Shown here piece after piece: positions 1-6,749 of a stretch of DNA of 11,798 nucleotides. Positions within the stretch are counted from its first letter, which is position 1. Every line of letters begins with the position of its first letter. This DNA is from an uncultured Limosilactobacillus sp. (GTDB taxonomy: Bacteria > Bacillota > Bacilli > Lactobacillales > Lactobacillaceae). The notes beneath the pieces are model-generated. The model was not told where the DNA came from, made no database searches, and saw nothing but the letters and a program-made list of their open reading frames with translations. The stretch lies in NCBI RefSeq assembly GCF_934202235.1, contig NZ_CAKPXS010000050.1, forward strand, positions 1-11,798. Direction: 5' to 3'. A program made the position numbers and the translations under genes.

Positions 1-25
1 TCTCCATAATAAATGAAAAAGACGA

Positions 26-49
26 ATTGTAGTTCCGTCGAACTACAAT
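26..49 (-). terminator. Perfect 10-bp hairpin, possible terminator of the HigA-like gene
   Basis: ATTGTAGTTC (26-35) and GAACTACAAT (40-49) are perfect inverted arms around a 4-base loop. The hairpin lies about 110 bases past the stop of the minus-strand HigA-like gene. Read on the minus strand it is followed, after four bases, by five Ts (positions 17-21), so it could act as a weak Rho-independent terminator. It has no T-run on the plus strand. The T-run is not adjacent to the stem, so function is uncertain. Confidence 0.4.
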
Positions 50-159
50 CCATCTACAGGTTAGTATGTTTTATTTATGATGATTGAAATCAATAGTTCT
101 ACCGTATCAAATACGGAAAGCAAGATCAAACAGCCAACGGATGCAATAATATTGCTATT

Positions 160-408
160 TTATTCTTCAGTATCACGTGCATCAATATCGTCTTGCAGAT
201 TTAGAAAGTAATGATCTGACACACCAAATAGCCTCCCTAATTGAGTTGATACCTCATCGGTAATTGAACGTTGATCGTGTAAAATCTCTTGAATCATTAA
301 TCTCGATAATCCACTTTCTTTCGCAACGCTGTCAGTAGAAAGACCTAGTGGCTCAATAAATTCTTCTTTGAGGATTTCGCCAATTGTTGGTGTTGACAGT
401 TTTTTCAT
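160..408 (-). CDS. HigA-family antitoxin / XRE-type regulator, apparently without a toxin
   Basis: This 82-residue DNA-binding protein has the HigA/VapI layout. It opens with a TPTIGEILKEEFIEPLGLS segment (residues 6-24), matching the usual GEILKEEFLEPLGLS opening of the family. A helix-turn-helix follows at about residues 25-60 (STDSVAKESGLSRLMIQEIL), and the typical YFLNLQ signature ends the fold at residues 67-72. HigA proteins neutralise a RelE-like mRNA-cleaving toxin, HigB, and repress their own promoter. HigB is normally encoded just upstream, but here upstream is only a 128-base divergent promoter region, and the 159 bases downstream contain no toxin-sized frame. The protein may therefore be an orphan antitoxin or a plain transcriptional regulator. 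The start is supported by an AAAGGAGAA ribosome site six bases upstream. Its divergence from the helicase gene makes that gene a candidate target. The family call is firm; the role is not. Confidence 0.88.
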   Translation of the reverse strand: MKKLSTPTIGEILKEEFIEPLGLSTDSVAKESGLSRLMIQEILHDQRSITDEVSTQLGRLFGVSDHYFLNLQDDIDARDTEE

Positions 409-418
409 AATAGTTCTC

Positions 419-430
419 CTTTTGCAAAAG
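419..430. promoter_or_regulatory. 12-bp perfect palindrome over the higA ribosome site, possible operator
   Basis: CTTTTGCAAAAG is a perfect palindrome lying 11 bases upstream of the HigA-like start codon and overlapping its ribosome-binding site. Antitoxins of this family commonly bind palindromes in their own promoter region, so this is a candidate autoregulatory operator. That is inference from position and symmetry alone. An A/T-rich palindrome of this length can also arise by chance. Confidence 0.3.
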
Positions 431-470
431 AATCGATAATCAGAAGACAGTTTTATCAGTGAAGTTCAAT

Positions 471-499
471 TTGCTCTTACTTCTTAAGGAGAGTACGAT
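471..499 (+). promoter_or_regulatory. Candidate promoter of the GIY-YIG/DUF2075 gene
   Basis: TTGCTC (471-476) and TACGAT (494-499) are separated by 17 bases and each match four of six consensus positions of a SigA promoter. Transcription would start near 506, about 30 bases before the start codon at 537. The spacing is ideal but neither box is perfect. Confidence 0.4.
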
Positions 500-536
500 T
501 TAATTACTAGTAATAACAACTATTAAGGATTATAAA

Positions 537-2288
537 ATGAGTAAAAATATTCCTTCTCCCATCATTTATCATACTAAATATAATCGAGAAACTGCACTGA
601 ATCTTGATCAACAAATTCAAGAATCTGTTCATGATCCGCAAAATACTAAATACCTGGTCAATTATCCAACAGTGTATATCATCAACGAAGCGGGAACCCA
701 CCAAAAAGCTAAGTACACGGTCTACGTTGGTGAAACTAATGATATCCAGCGACGAACGATCCAGCACCTGGATACAGACCCCACTTCAAGGTCAGATTGG
801 CGTCAACTGCGCCAAACTCCTAATGCCTTGATGTACGTCATTGGTCATCAGTACTTTAATAAATCTTTAACTCTCGACATTGAAAACCGGATGATGCATT
901 ACTTGTCTGGCGTTAGCACCGTCAACCACCTCAATAACCGACGGGATAACGCCCAAAGTGATTACTATAAGTCGGATGAAATGATTCCGATCTTTAATAA
1001 AATTTGGACCAAACTGCACCGGCTAAAGCCAGACTTGTTCCCCATTCAACGAATTATTGAAGAGTCCGCCCTCTTTAAAGCATCTCCATTTCATAAATTA
1101 ACCCAGGCACAACTAGTTGCTAAAAAAGAAATTCTCAAGGTGGTAGAACAGGCATTACGCAGCAACCAAACAGGTCAATTAATCCTGGTAAAAGGTGAAG
1201 CTGGTGCTGGTAAAACCGTTTTGATGAGCAATATTTTTTACGACCTCGCTAATGAAAATAACCAGCAACTCTCAGTCACGATGATGGTTAACCACCCGCA
1301 ACAACAAAAGGTTTACGAACAGATTGTCAGCAAATTAAGCATGGCTGACAATGCTCAAGTTCAAAAAGTGCCAACTTTCATTAACAGACATTCTCCAGAA
1401 CACCCGGTAGACATTGCCTTTGTTGACGAAGCACACTTACTCCTAACCAAGCGAAGCCAGGCATATTATGGTCACGGAACAAATGAACTCCTAGATATTA
1501 TTAAACGAGCACGGGTCACCATTGCCGTTTATGATGAGAATCAAGTCCTCAGTAGTACCCAAGTAATTGAAGATCGTGACCGCCAAGCAATCGAACAGCG
1601 GGTAAACTACAAAGTAACGCTGAAACATCAAATGAGGATTGATGCCTCGCCGCAAATGGTGGAATGGCTTCACCAACTCGTTGATCATCAAGTCATCGGC
1701 AAAGCCCCTCGTGATCCAAAGTACGATCTTCGTTTGTTTGATGATCCCGCCAAAATGCAGCAAGCGATTCAAGACAAAGCATCCCAAGATGGTGATAACG
1801 GTATTAGCCGGATGCTGGCCACCTTTGACTGGCCATACTCAGGAATGTCAACTAATGGCGACCAACTGTGGGAAGTTTCAGAAGAGCAGTGGCATATGCC
1901 GTGGAACCTCCAATTAAAACCAAGAAAAAGCGATAAACATAAAATCGCCGGGGTCAAATATTCTGACCTTTCATGGTCAGAACAACCACATACTGTCAAC
2001 GAGATTGGTTCTACTTATACCATCCAAGGTTCAGACTTAAACTATGCCGGTGTTATTATCGGCCCCTCTGTTAAGTACCGTCATCACCAGATTGTCTTCG
2101 ACCCGTCTGCGAGCAAAGATGCAAAAGCCGTTCAACGTCGAACAATGCACGATGGCTCAAAGAAGGCGTTTGGTGAACAACTAATCAAAAACGAGTTTAA
2201 CGTCCTGATGACCCGCGGCGTTCACGGACTCTACCTTCATGCCGTTGATCCGGCACTGCAACAGGCCCTAAAAGAAGCGATTGAATAG
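537..2288 (+). CDS. GIY-YIG nuclease fused to a DUF2075 P-loop helicase/ATPase
   Basis: This 583-residue protein has two parts. Residues about 44-135 form a GIY-YIG endonuclease domain: VYI (46-48) and YVG (63-65) are the two signature strands, followed by Arg72/Arg73, His77, the probable metal-binding Glu116 (in IENRMMHYL) and Asn130. Residues about 190-575 are a superfamily 1-like P-loop domain of the DUF2075 (COG3410) type. They carry Walker A GEAGAGKT (220-227), Walker B FVDEAH (295-300), VYDENQ (331-336), HQMRID (364-369), a TIQGSDLNYAGV block (495-506) and LMTRGVHGLYLH (557-568), equivalent to helicase motifs V-VI. All catalytic positions look intact. I recall GIY-YIG/COG3410 fusions as a known but functionally uncharacterised family; a role in nucleic-acid processing or phage defence is inference. 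The start is set by AAGGA seven bases upstream. The gene is more AT-rich than the metabolic genes further right and stands alone. Confidence 0.9.
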   Translation: MSKNIPSPIIYHTKYNRETALNLDQQIQESVHDPQNTKYLVNYPTVYIINEAGTHQKAKYTVYVGETNDIQRRTIQHLDTDPTSRSDWRQLRQTPNALMYVIGHQYFNKSLTLDIENRMMHYLSGVSTVNHLNNRRDNAQSDYYKSDEMIPIFNKIWTKLHRLKPDLFPIQRIIEESALFKASPFHKLTQAQLVAKKEILKVVEQALRSNQTGQLILVKGEAGAGKTVLMSNIFYDLANENNQQLSVTMMVNHPQQQKVYEQIVSKLSMADNAQVQKVPTFINRHSPEHPVDIAFVDEAHLLLTKRSQAYYGHGTNELLDIIKRARVTIAVYDENQVLSSTQVIEDRDRQAIEQRVNYKVTLKHQMRIDASPQMVEWLHQLVDHQVIGKAPRDPKYDLRLFDDPAKMQQAIQDKASQDGDNGISRMLATFDWPYSGMSTNGDQLWEVSEEQWHMPWNLQLKPRKSDKHKIAGVKYSDLSWSEQPHTVNEIGSTYTIQGSDLNYAGVIIGPSVKYRHHQIVFDPSASKDAKAVQRRTMHDGSKKAFGEQLIKNEFNVLMTRGVHGLYLHAVDPALQQALKEAIE

Positions 2289-2290
2289 TC

Positions 2291-2327
2291 AAAATCGCCC
2301 TTGGAATTATCCAGGGACGATTTTTTT
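2291..2327 (+). terminator. Rho-independent terminator between two convergent genes
   Basis: AAAATCGCCCTTGGA and TCCAGGGACGATTT pair around a 4-base ATTA loop, with one mismatch and one G-T wobble. Seven Ts follow, beginning three bases after the stop of the helicase gene. The minus strand reads the same stem followed by TTTT, so it can also stop transcription from the ammonia-lyase gene ending at 2333. Confidence 0.88.
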
Positions 2328-2332
2328 ATTGA

Positions 2333-3526
2333 TTATTCTTCAATAATACGCTGGTACAGTGGCTCATCTGTGTCACCCTCGGTATTGATGACCAGGATGC
2401 GCGACTGTTGATCTAAGCCCAACTCATTCCGTTGGGGACGGTACGCTGGATTGGTCAACAACTGGTGGACGAAGGCAAAACCGGCCACGCCGGATTCGCC
2501 AGCGATGACCAGCGGATCGTTGCCTGTCGGTCGTGCCAATTGCTTCATCCCCTCCTTGACTGCTCCATCAGTCAACGTCCCATAAAAAGCCGCCGTTTGC
2601 TTAATCACCGGCCAGGAAATGGCACTCGGCGTCTGACAATTCAACCCGGCCATAATGGTGGCTGGTGATCCCGGGATGGTGTGCGGCTGACCATCACCAA
2701 CCGTGGCCGACTCAAAGTAGCAGTCGACCGTTGCTGGTTCAACGATCGTGATGGTGGGCGTCTGTGCCGTCGGCCACTGGCTTAACAGCGCGTTAATCAA
2801 TCCTGATGACATTTGACCCACTCCTGCTTGGAGGAAAACGTGGGTTGGCAAGGGCTGCCCTGCTAATTGTTTCAGTACTTCCGTGGCGACCACCGAGTAA
2901 CCAGCTGAAATTTCGGCCGGAATTTCATGGTAACCATCCCAGGCCATATCCTGGACTAACACCCCTTGCGGGTCCTTGTCCGCGAGGCGACTGGCCAGTT
3001 GAACAGTGTCATCGTAATTGTCCGGCGTAATCTCCACATCGCAATTAGCAAACTGCCGGATATGGTCGGCCCGCACCTGAGTGGACGGGGCTGGCATCTT
3101 CACCACCGCGTGGGTCCCCAGCTTTGCGGCCGCCCAGGCAATCCCCCGGCCGTGGTTGCCGTCGGTAGCAGTATAAAAAGTCATCTGGCCAGCAACTTGC
3201 TTCACTGCTGGGTCCTGCAACTGGTCATAGGTCAGCCCATCAATTGGTAATCCGGCCCGCTTGGCGATTTGGCAGGCCATCGCGTACAGGCCGCCGGTAA
3301 CCTTAAATGACTTTAGGCGGTCATCAAACCGCTGCCCCTCATCTTTAACGAAGACCTGGCCAACTCTGTGTCCCTTCGCATAGTGATCGAGACTCACCAG
3401 CGGTGTTGGTTGGTAAAACGGCACCGTCTGGTAGAAGCGGGTTACTTCCGCCACTTGACGCGCCACTTGCTGCTGGTCAATCTTCTTCAACTGAAATGGT
3501 GATTTAATTAATTGAATTGCACTCAT
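2333..3526 (-). CDS. ygeX: Diaminopropionate ammonia-lyase (PLP enzyme)
   Basis: This cytosolic PLP-dependent fold-type II lyase converts 2,3-diaminopropionate to pyruvate and two ammonia molecules, which lets the amino acid serve as a nitrogen or carbon source. At 397 residues it is the usual length of the family. Visible hallmarks are RLKSFKVTGG with the Schiff-base Lys75, ATDGNHGRGIAWA (119-131) with the family's second catalytic residue Asp122, VQDMAWDGY (191-199) with Asp193, the phosphate-binding glycine-rich segment near 233-243, MAGLNC (292-297) and GESGVAG (343-349). The RLK.FK and ATDGNHGRG combination separates it from threonine dehydratases and from cysteine synthase. The start is preceded by AAGGGGAG nine bases upstream. 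It lies 18 bases after the membrane-protein gene, and that gene's stop abuts its ribosome site, so the two are probably cotranscribed. No transporter or dedicated regulator for diaminopropionate is seen nearby. The gene symbol follows the Escherichia coli orthologue. Confidence 0.93.
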   Translation of the reverse strand: MSAIQLIKSPFQLKKIDQQQVARQVAEVTRFYQTVPFYQPTPLVSLDHYAKGHRVGQVFVKDEGQRFDDRLKSFKVTGGLYAMACQIAKRAGLPIDGLTYDQLQDPAVKQVAGQMTFYTATDGNHGRGIAWAAAKLGTHAVVKMPAPSTQVRADHIRQFANCDVEITPDNYDDTVQLASRLADKDPQGVLVQDMAWDGYHEIPAEISAGYSVVATEVLKQLAGQPLPTHVFLQAGVGQMSSGLINALLSQWPTAQTPTITIVEPATVDCYFESATVGDGQPHTIPGSPATIMAGLNCQTPSAISWPVIKQTAAFYGTLTDGAVKEGMKQLARPTGNDPLVIAGESGVAGFAFVHQLLTNPAYRPQRNELGLDQQSRILVINTEGDTDEPLYQRIIEE

Positions 3527-3544
3527 CCTTACTCACTCCCCTTG

Positions 3545-4087
3545 TTATTGTTTGCGACGCCGCACCGCTGCCCGACACTGCGGATAAAAAATTAGTAGAC
3601 AAATAGCATAGGCCCAGCTAGTGGCAACGTTGAGGACCCAGACAAACCAGGCACTCGGTGCGCCGAAGAAGGCCACGACAGATAAGTCGCGGAGAATTTC
3701 CTTCAACAACGCTTGTGAAAACTCGTGGCCAGTCAGTTCCATCCCAAAGTAAATCTCCAGTGCCAATTGCAGGGCAAAAATCACGATCCAGCCTACTAAA
3801 TAGGGCCAGTTTCGCTTCACCTCGACAATTGGCCGCTGGTATTGGTCAACTTCCCCGGTATCTCGTAATTGAACTCGCTTGGCCTGGAAAACACCGACCG
3901 CTAACCCAATTGCCAGCAGGGCTGTCGCTAATGCCAGCGTTTGTCGGGAATAGTGGTGGTGTAAAAGCGCAACCATCATCAAGATCGAATAAAAAGGCAC
4001 GACCACCAGCCGCAAGCGGGTCACTCGCTCATACTCAAAGGTTCCCTTGATAAATTTGATTGCCAGCAGTACCAGAAAGATTATCAC
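3545..4087 (-). CDS. Multi-pass membrane protein of unknown function
   Basis: I do not recognise this 180-residue protein with confidence. It has hydrophobic segments at about residues 1-14, 26-43, 50-68, 94-115 and 135-168 (the last long enough for one or two passes). A hydrophilic, charged loop (69-93, QAKRVQLRDTGEVDQYQRP) separates the third and fourth segments, and the C-terminal tail RRRKQ is basic and therefore probably cytoplasmic. The pattern of three helices, a charged loop with an ...RPIVEVKRNW stretch and then more helices is reminiscent of the CcdC/DUF1453-type membrane proteins, but this is only a resemblance. It starts with GTG, supported by a strong AAAGGAGG site with seven bases of spacing. 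It sits 46 bases after the Mrr-like gene and 18 bases before the ammonia-lyase gene, in the same direction, with no terminator in either gap, so it is the middle gene of a likely three-gene transcript. Confidence 0.8.
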   Translation of the reverse strand: MIIFLVLLAIKFIKGTFEYERVTRLRLVVVPFYSILMMVALLHHHYSRQTLALATALLAIGLAVGVFQAKRVQLRDTGEVDQYQRPIVEVKRNWPYLVGWIVIFALQLALEIYFGMELTGHEFSQALLKEILRDLSVVAFFGAPSAWFVWVLNVATSWAYAICLLIFYPQCRAAVRRRKQ

Positions 4088-4133
4088 GGGCGAACCTCCT
4101 TTGTAACTAGCCGTGGTTTAAGTTCAGACTAGC

Positions 4134-5096
4134 TTACTGATCCTGGTCTCCTTCATATTCGGAAAAGAAATCTGCATCGAGACTGTACAACTCGTAGCTC
4201 TGTTTAACGTTAACCCCAGCCCGGTATTCAATCATCAAGTCCGTCAGCTGGTCGCCATCGACTAGGATAATCCCGAGCCGTTCCGCCATCTCCTTGGCAC
4301 CGCGGGTAAAGGATGAAGTGGTAATGAACACGCCCTGGCTAGCATGTTTAATCTTCATTGCCGTGCCAAACTCCATAATCGCGTGTTGCTGAACAATATC
4401 ACTAGCCCGGTAATGTTTAACCTGAATGTAAACTTTCTGCACACCGAGCGGATCCTGGCTCAAGACACCGTCAATTCCACCATCTTTGGAACGTTTCGTT
4501 ACTTGAATCAGGCCGTTATCACCCTTATAGCCCATCAGCGCAAAGAGGCGCACCATCAGCTCTTCAAAACGGTAATGGTTGATCTTCGCCATGCGGGCCA
4601 GTAATTCATCCTTGGTTTGCTCACGCTGTTCATCAAACCAGTCATTAATATTACCTTTCGTCAAGGCAGCACTGAGTGCAGGCACTGCTTGTTTAGAATC
4701 AAGCTGTTCAACCTTGCCAGTCACCTTCGCCCGGTGCTGGGTATATTGAGGTAACTGATGAACGACCATTTTGTTAAGGTCTAACCCGTAAGTCGCCACC
4801 ATTTTTTTGCCAAGCGCGGTAATTTCGTACACTGACCGTTTTGGCGATGACAGTAGTCCTGCTACTCGCAGGTCACTCAAGGCAAAACTTGCCCGGTTCA
4901 GCGCCACGTTCCGCCCGTTATCATAGGTCAAGTTTCGTAAATCGGCAGGCATTTTAATTTGATCTAACGTGGCCTGCTTTAATTCCTTAGCCTTCCAAAG
5001 CTTCTGCGTGGTCGCCTGCTGCAGCATCACTGGCAGCAGGGAATCCCACGTGGGCAGCCCCTCGGCCGTTTGCTTCAGTGTTGAATAATCAATCAA
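4134..5096 (-). CDS. Mrr-like restriction endonuclease
   Basis: This 320-residue protein has the two-domain plan of Mrr, a type IV-like enzyme that cuts modified or otherwise foreign DNA. Residues about 1-105 form a winged-helix DNA-recognition domain (Mrr_N type, with ALSDLRVAGLLSSPKRSVYEITALGKKMV at 72-100). Residues about 170-285 form the PD-(D/E)xK-fold catalytic domain. The active site looks complete: FEEL with Glu178/Glu179, DGGIDG with Asp209, and IQVKHY with the QxK pair Gln225 and Lys227. The helix containing GVFITTSSFT (255-264) closes the fold. The start codon is TTG, chosen because it is the first start of the frame and has AGGAG nine bases upstream; no ATG gives the complete N-terminal domain. 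No methyltransferase lies nearby, as expected for a modification-dependent enzyme. It is the first gene of the minus-strand run. A strong promoter-like sequence lies just upstream. Substrate specificity cannot be read from sequence. Confidence 0.9.
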   Translation of the reverse strand: MIDYSTLKQTAEGLPTWDSLLPVMLQQATTQKLWKAKELKQATLDQIKMPADLRNLTYDNGRNVALNRASFALSDLRVAGLLSSPKRSVYEITALGKKMVATYGLDLNKMVVHQLPQYTQHRAKVTGKVEQLDSKQAVPALSAALTKGNINDWFDEQREQTKDELLARMAKINHYRFEELMVRLFALMGYKGDNGLIQVTKRSKDGGIDGVLSQDPLGVQKVYIQVKHYRASDIVQQHAIMEFGTAMKIKHASQGVFITTSSFTRGAKEMAERLGIILVDGDQLTDLMIEYRAGVNVKQSYELYSLDADFFSEYEGDQDQ

Positions 5097-5131
5097 TGTG
5101 TTCTTCTCCTTGCTAAATCATCAATATTCCT

Positions 5132-5148
5132 ATTTTATACTGATCAGT
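5132..5148 (-). promoter_or_regulatory. Candidate -10 region and palindrome upstream of the mrr-like gene
   Basis: On the minus strand TATAAAAT (5132-5139) makes a good -10 box about 35 bases before the TTG start. It is directly preceded by the perfect 10-base palindrome ACTGATCAGT (5139-5148), which overlaps its first base. No convincing -35 box is visible at the right distance. That would fit a promoter helped or blocked by a protein bound at the palindrome, but this is inference. Confidence 0.35.
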
Positions 5149-5369
5149 GGTAAATAACTAATCTCACTAGTAAAGTCAGCTAACGTTGATTTGCTGCTTC
5201 TGCAGGAAGATGTAGTCTCCCTCCTCTTTGGTTTGTAAAAAAGAACCACTCCCTTCACTTCTTTAGCTTGATCAAATGGATAACCCTCGTCTCTTGCCCA
5301 CTACCTGCGGCTCCTTGCTTGACACTCATCAATTGACAGCGTTTTGTGTCCATGTGTTGTGAAATTATG

Positions 5370-5404
5370 TTCAAATCATTTCTTGTAATCTGCTATGTTA
5401 AAAT
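5370..5404 (+). promoter_or_regulatory. Candidate promoter of the MarC-family gene
   Basis: TTCAAA (5370-5375) and an extended -10, TGCTATGTT (box 5394-5399), are 18 bases apart. An overlapping TAAAAT (5399-5404) is an alternative -10. The start of transcription would be near 5406-5411, giving a leader of about 40-45 bases to the ATG at 5452, which is preceded by a G-rich ribosome site. Confidence 0.4.
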
Positions 5405-5451
5405 GGAACTGTAATCTGAATTCGTATCAATCCCGTTAGGGGGGGCTGACG

Positions 5452-6075
5452 ATGACTACTTTTAGTTCCTTTGCAGTTTCTTTCATGGCCTTTTTTGCCA
5501 TTCTTAATCCCATTGGGAACTTGCCAGTCTTTATTTCACTGACGTCTGCCGATGATGAGAAAATTGCGAAAGTTGTTGCGCGACAGGCGTTAATTTTGTC
5601 AGCAATCATCATCGCGGTAGTGACCTTATTCGGCAAAGCCATCTTTCGTTTATTTGGAATTAACCTGGCTGCCTTACGAATTATTGGCGGTATCATTATT
5701 ATCATCATCGGCTATGACATGTTGCATGGTAAAATTTCCAGCTTACAACATAATGTTGACCCAACAATGTCACCAGTAGAGCAGGAAAAGTCCGTGGCAG
5801 TTTCTCCTTTAGCAATGCCAATTCTGGCCGGGCCGGGAACAATCGCAACCGCGATGAACCTAGCGACTAAGGATAATCAGTTGGTCGTCATTCTTTCTTT
5901 TGTTGTCCTCTGTGTCATTACGTACTTCCTCTTCGTCTATGGCAAATTAATCGTTGCCAAACTAGGTAAGAATTTCATTACAGTCATTACCCGGTTAATG
6001 GGCTTAATTCTGGCTGTGATCGGCACGGACATGACTATTGCGGGGTTGAAAATAGCATTTACCTTTGTGCGATAG
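5452..6075 (+). CDS. MarC family integral membrane protein
   Basis: This 207-residue inner-membrane protein belongs to the MarC (UPF0056) family, whose members have about six transmembrane helices and no firmly established substrate. The name comes from the mar locus, but a role in multidrug resistance has not held up. Hallmarks are the AILNPIGNLPVFISLT segment (16-31) after the first helix, the hydrophobic run 70-90 (RIIGGIIIIIIGYDMLHG), a short hydrophilic loop at 95-115, and PLAMPILAGPGTIATAM (119-135), the most conserved block of the family. The last helices cover about 143-165 and 176-203. The length is normal and the ends look complete. The ribosome site is an unusual run of Gs (GGGGGGG) eight bases before ATG. 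It is transcribed alone, and the mrr-like gene diverges from it. Confidence 0.92.
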   Translation: MTTFSSFAVSFMAFFAILNPIGNLPVFISLTSADDEKIAKVVARQALILSAIIIAVVTLFGKAIFRLFGINLAALRIIGGIIIIIIGYDMLHGKISSLQHNVDPTMSPVEQEKSVAVSPLAMPILAGPGTIATAMNLATKDNQLVVILSFVVLCVITYFLFVYGKLIVAKLGKNFITVITRLMGLILAVIGTDMTIAGLKIAFTFVR

Positions 6076-6137
6076 CATTATACTGTTACACCAGGAAAGA
6101 AGAATTCATTTCAGGATCACCAGGATATTCTCAACTA

Positions 6138-6194
6138 TCATGACGATTGTATTCAACAGCCTTCATGTTGTTGAGCAAAAACTAATCATCATGA
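6138..6194 (+). repeat. Long imperfect inverted repeat downstream of marC
   Basis: TCATGACGATT (6138-6148) and AATCATCATGA (6184-6194) are inverted arms with one mismatch. They enclose a second nested pair, TCAACA (6153-6158) and TGTTGA (6169-6174). It begins 62 bases after the marC stop and could fold as an interrupted hairpin, perhaps a weak terminator or a transcript-end structure, but no T-run follows. Confidence 0.35.
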
Positions 6195-6272
6195 ATCTGG
6201 CTAATCTTAATTCCTACTTCTTCGTTCTTATTGTATCGTAAGACGGTTGCCGCTTAAATAGACGGAAGGGGC

Positions 6273-6301
6273 TATAATGGTTAATAAAAATAACTGAGGG
6301 G
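6273..6301 (+). promoter_or_regulatory. Candidate -10 box and ribosome site of the MazG-like gene
   Basis: A perfect TATAAT (6273-6278) precedes GAGGGG (6296-6301), which lies eight bases before the ATG at 6310. The only -35-like sequence, TTGCCG (6247-6252), is 20 bases away, which is long, so the promoter is plausible but weak or activator-dependent. Confidence 0.35.
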
Positions 6302-6309
6302 CATTATTC

Positions 6310-6621
6310 ATGGACTACAAGGAAACTGTTAATCTTCTCCGTAACTTTCGGGACCAGCGTGGCTGGGCTAAGTACCACAACCTGAAGGACCTGGCCATTT
6401 CGCTGAACCTGGAAGCCAGCGAAGTCCTGGAAATTTTTCAGTGGCAGCCCAGTGACCAACCACTGACGGATCAGCAAAAGCAGCACCTGACAGAAGAACT
6501 GGCTGACACAATGATCTACCTAATTTACATGTGTGACAAATTGGGGATTGACCCTGGCGAGGCGATTAAGGAGAAGGTCCACTTTAATCAAACCCGGACC
6601 TGGCCGAAAATTGACCGCTAA
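6310..6621 (+). CDS. MazG-like nucleotide pyrophosphohydrolase
   Basis: This 103-residue all-alpha NTP pyrophosphatase belongs to the MazG-like/RS21-C6 (dCTP pyrophosphatase) group. Enzymes of this group hydrolyse nucleoside triphosphates to monophosphates and pyrophosphate and clean the pool of non-canonical nucleotides. The metal-binding pattern is intact: E35-A-S-E38 in NLEASEVLEIFQW (33-45) on one helix and E63-L-A-D66 in TEELADTMIYL (61-71) on the next. The start region WAKYHNLKDLAISL and the end VHFNQTRTWPK are also typical of the family, so the protein is complete. The substrate is not readable from the sequence; the short single-domain form and the FQW motif favour the dCTPase-like subgroup over full-length MazG. 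It has its own ribosome site and a terminator after it and looks monocistronic. Confidence 0.9.
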   Translation: MDYKETVNLLRNFRDQRGWAKYHNLKDLAISLNLEASEVLEIFQWQPSDQPLTDQQKQHLTEELADTMIYLIYMCDKLGIDPGEAIKEKVHFNQTRTWPKIDR

Positions 6622-6646
6622 CCTTACTTTTAGAAAATCACTTCAC

Positions 6647-6671
6647 AAAGTCGGCAGTGCCGACTTTTTTT
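6647..6671 (+). terminator. Strong Rho-independent terminator after the MazG-like gene
   Basis: AAAGTCGGC (6647-6655) and GCCGACTTT (6659-6667) are a perfect nine-base stem with a three-base AGT loop. The Ts run on to 6671. The element separates the MazG-like gene from the alsSD operon. Confidence 0.95.
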
Positions 6672-6749
6672 CTTTGGTTTCTGATTGACTAATAATTGTC
6701 GTCACGCCTACGAGTTGCGGAAACCAGCGTTGTGAAAAAACGTGCAATA

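Larger units (their letters stand above)
5097..5451. other. Divergent promoter region between mrr-like and marC genes
   Basis: These 355 bases separate two divergent genes and hold regulatory sequence rather than an intact gene. The mrr-side promoter is near 5132-5148 and the marC-side promoter near 5370-5404. Between them I see no RNA gene or strong hairpin. On the minus strand, 5176-5300 reads as two overlapping short frames in different registers, both ending before the mrr-like gene. They have protein-like composition but no start codon, so at best they are a decayed coding remnant. Confidence 0.6.

Noticed and set aside
101..117. Small hairpin CCGTAT-CAA-ATACGG
   Set aside because: Six base pairs with no T-run on either strand; likely chance in AT-rich spacer.
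1..159. Search for a HigB-type toxin next to the HigA-like gene
   Set aside because: No frame of useful length or RelE-like sequence is present here or in 409-536.
4088..4133. Repeated ACTAGC in the gap between the Mrr-like and membrane-protein genes
   Set aside because: The copies are direct, not inverted, and form no terminator; too short to be a meaningful repeat.
5176..5300. Protein-like minus-strand reading in two registers (WARDEGYPFDQAKEV..., then ...EEGDYIFLQKQQINVS)
   Set aside because: It could be a frameshifted gene remnant, but it has no start, no recognised family and stops on both sides. It is too short to support a pseudogene call.
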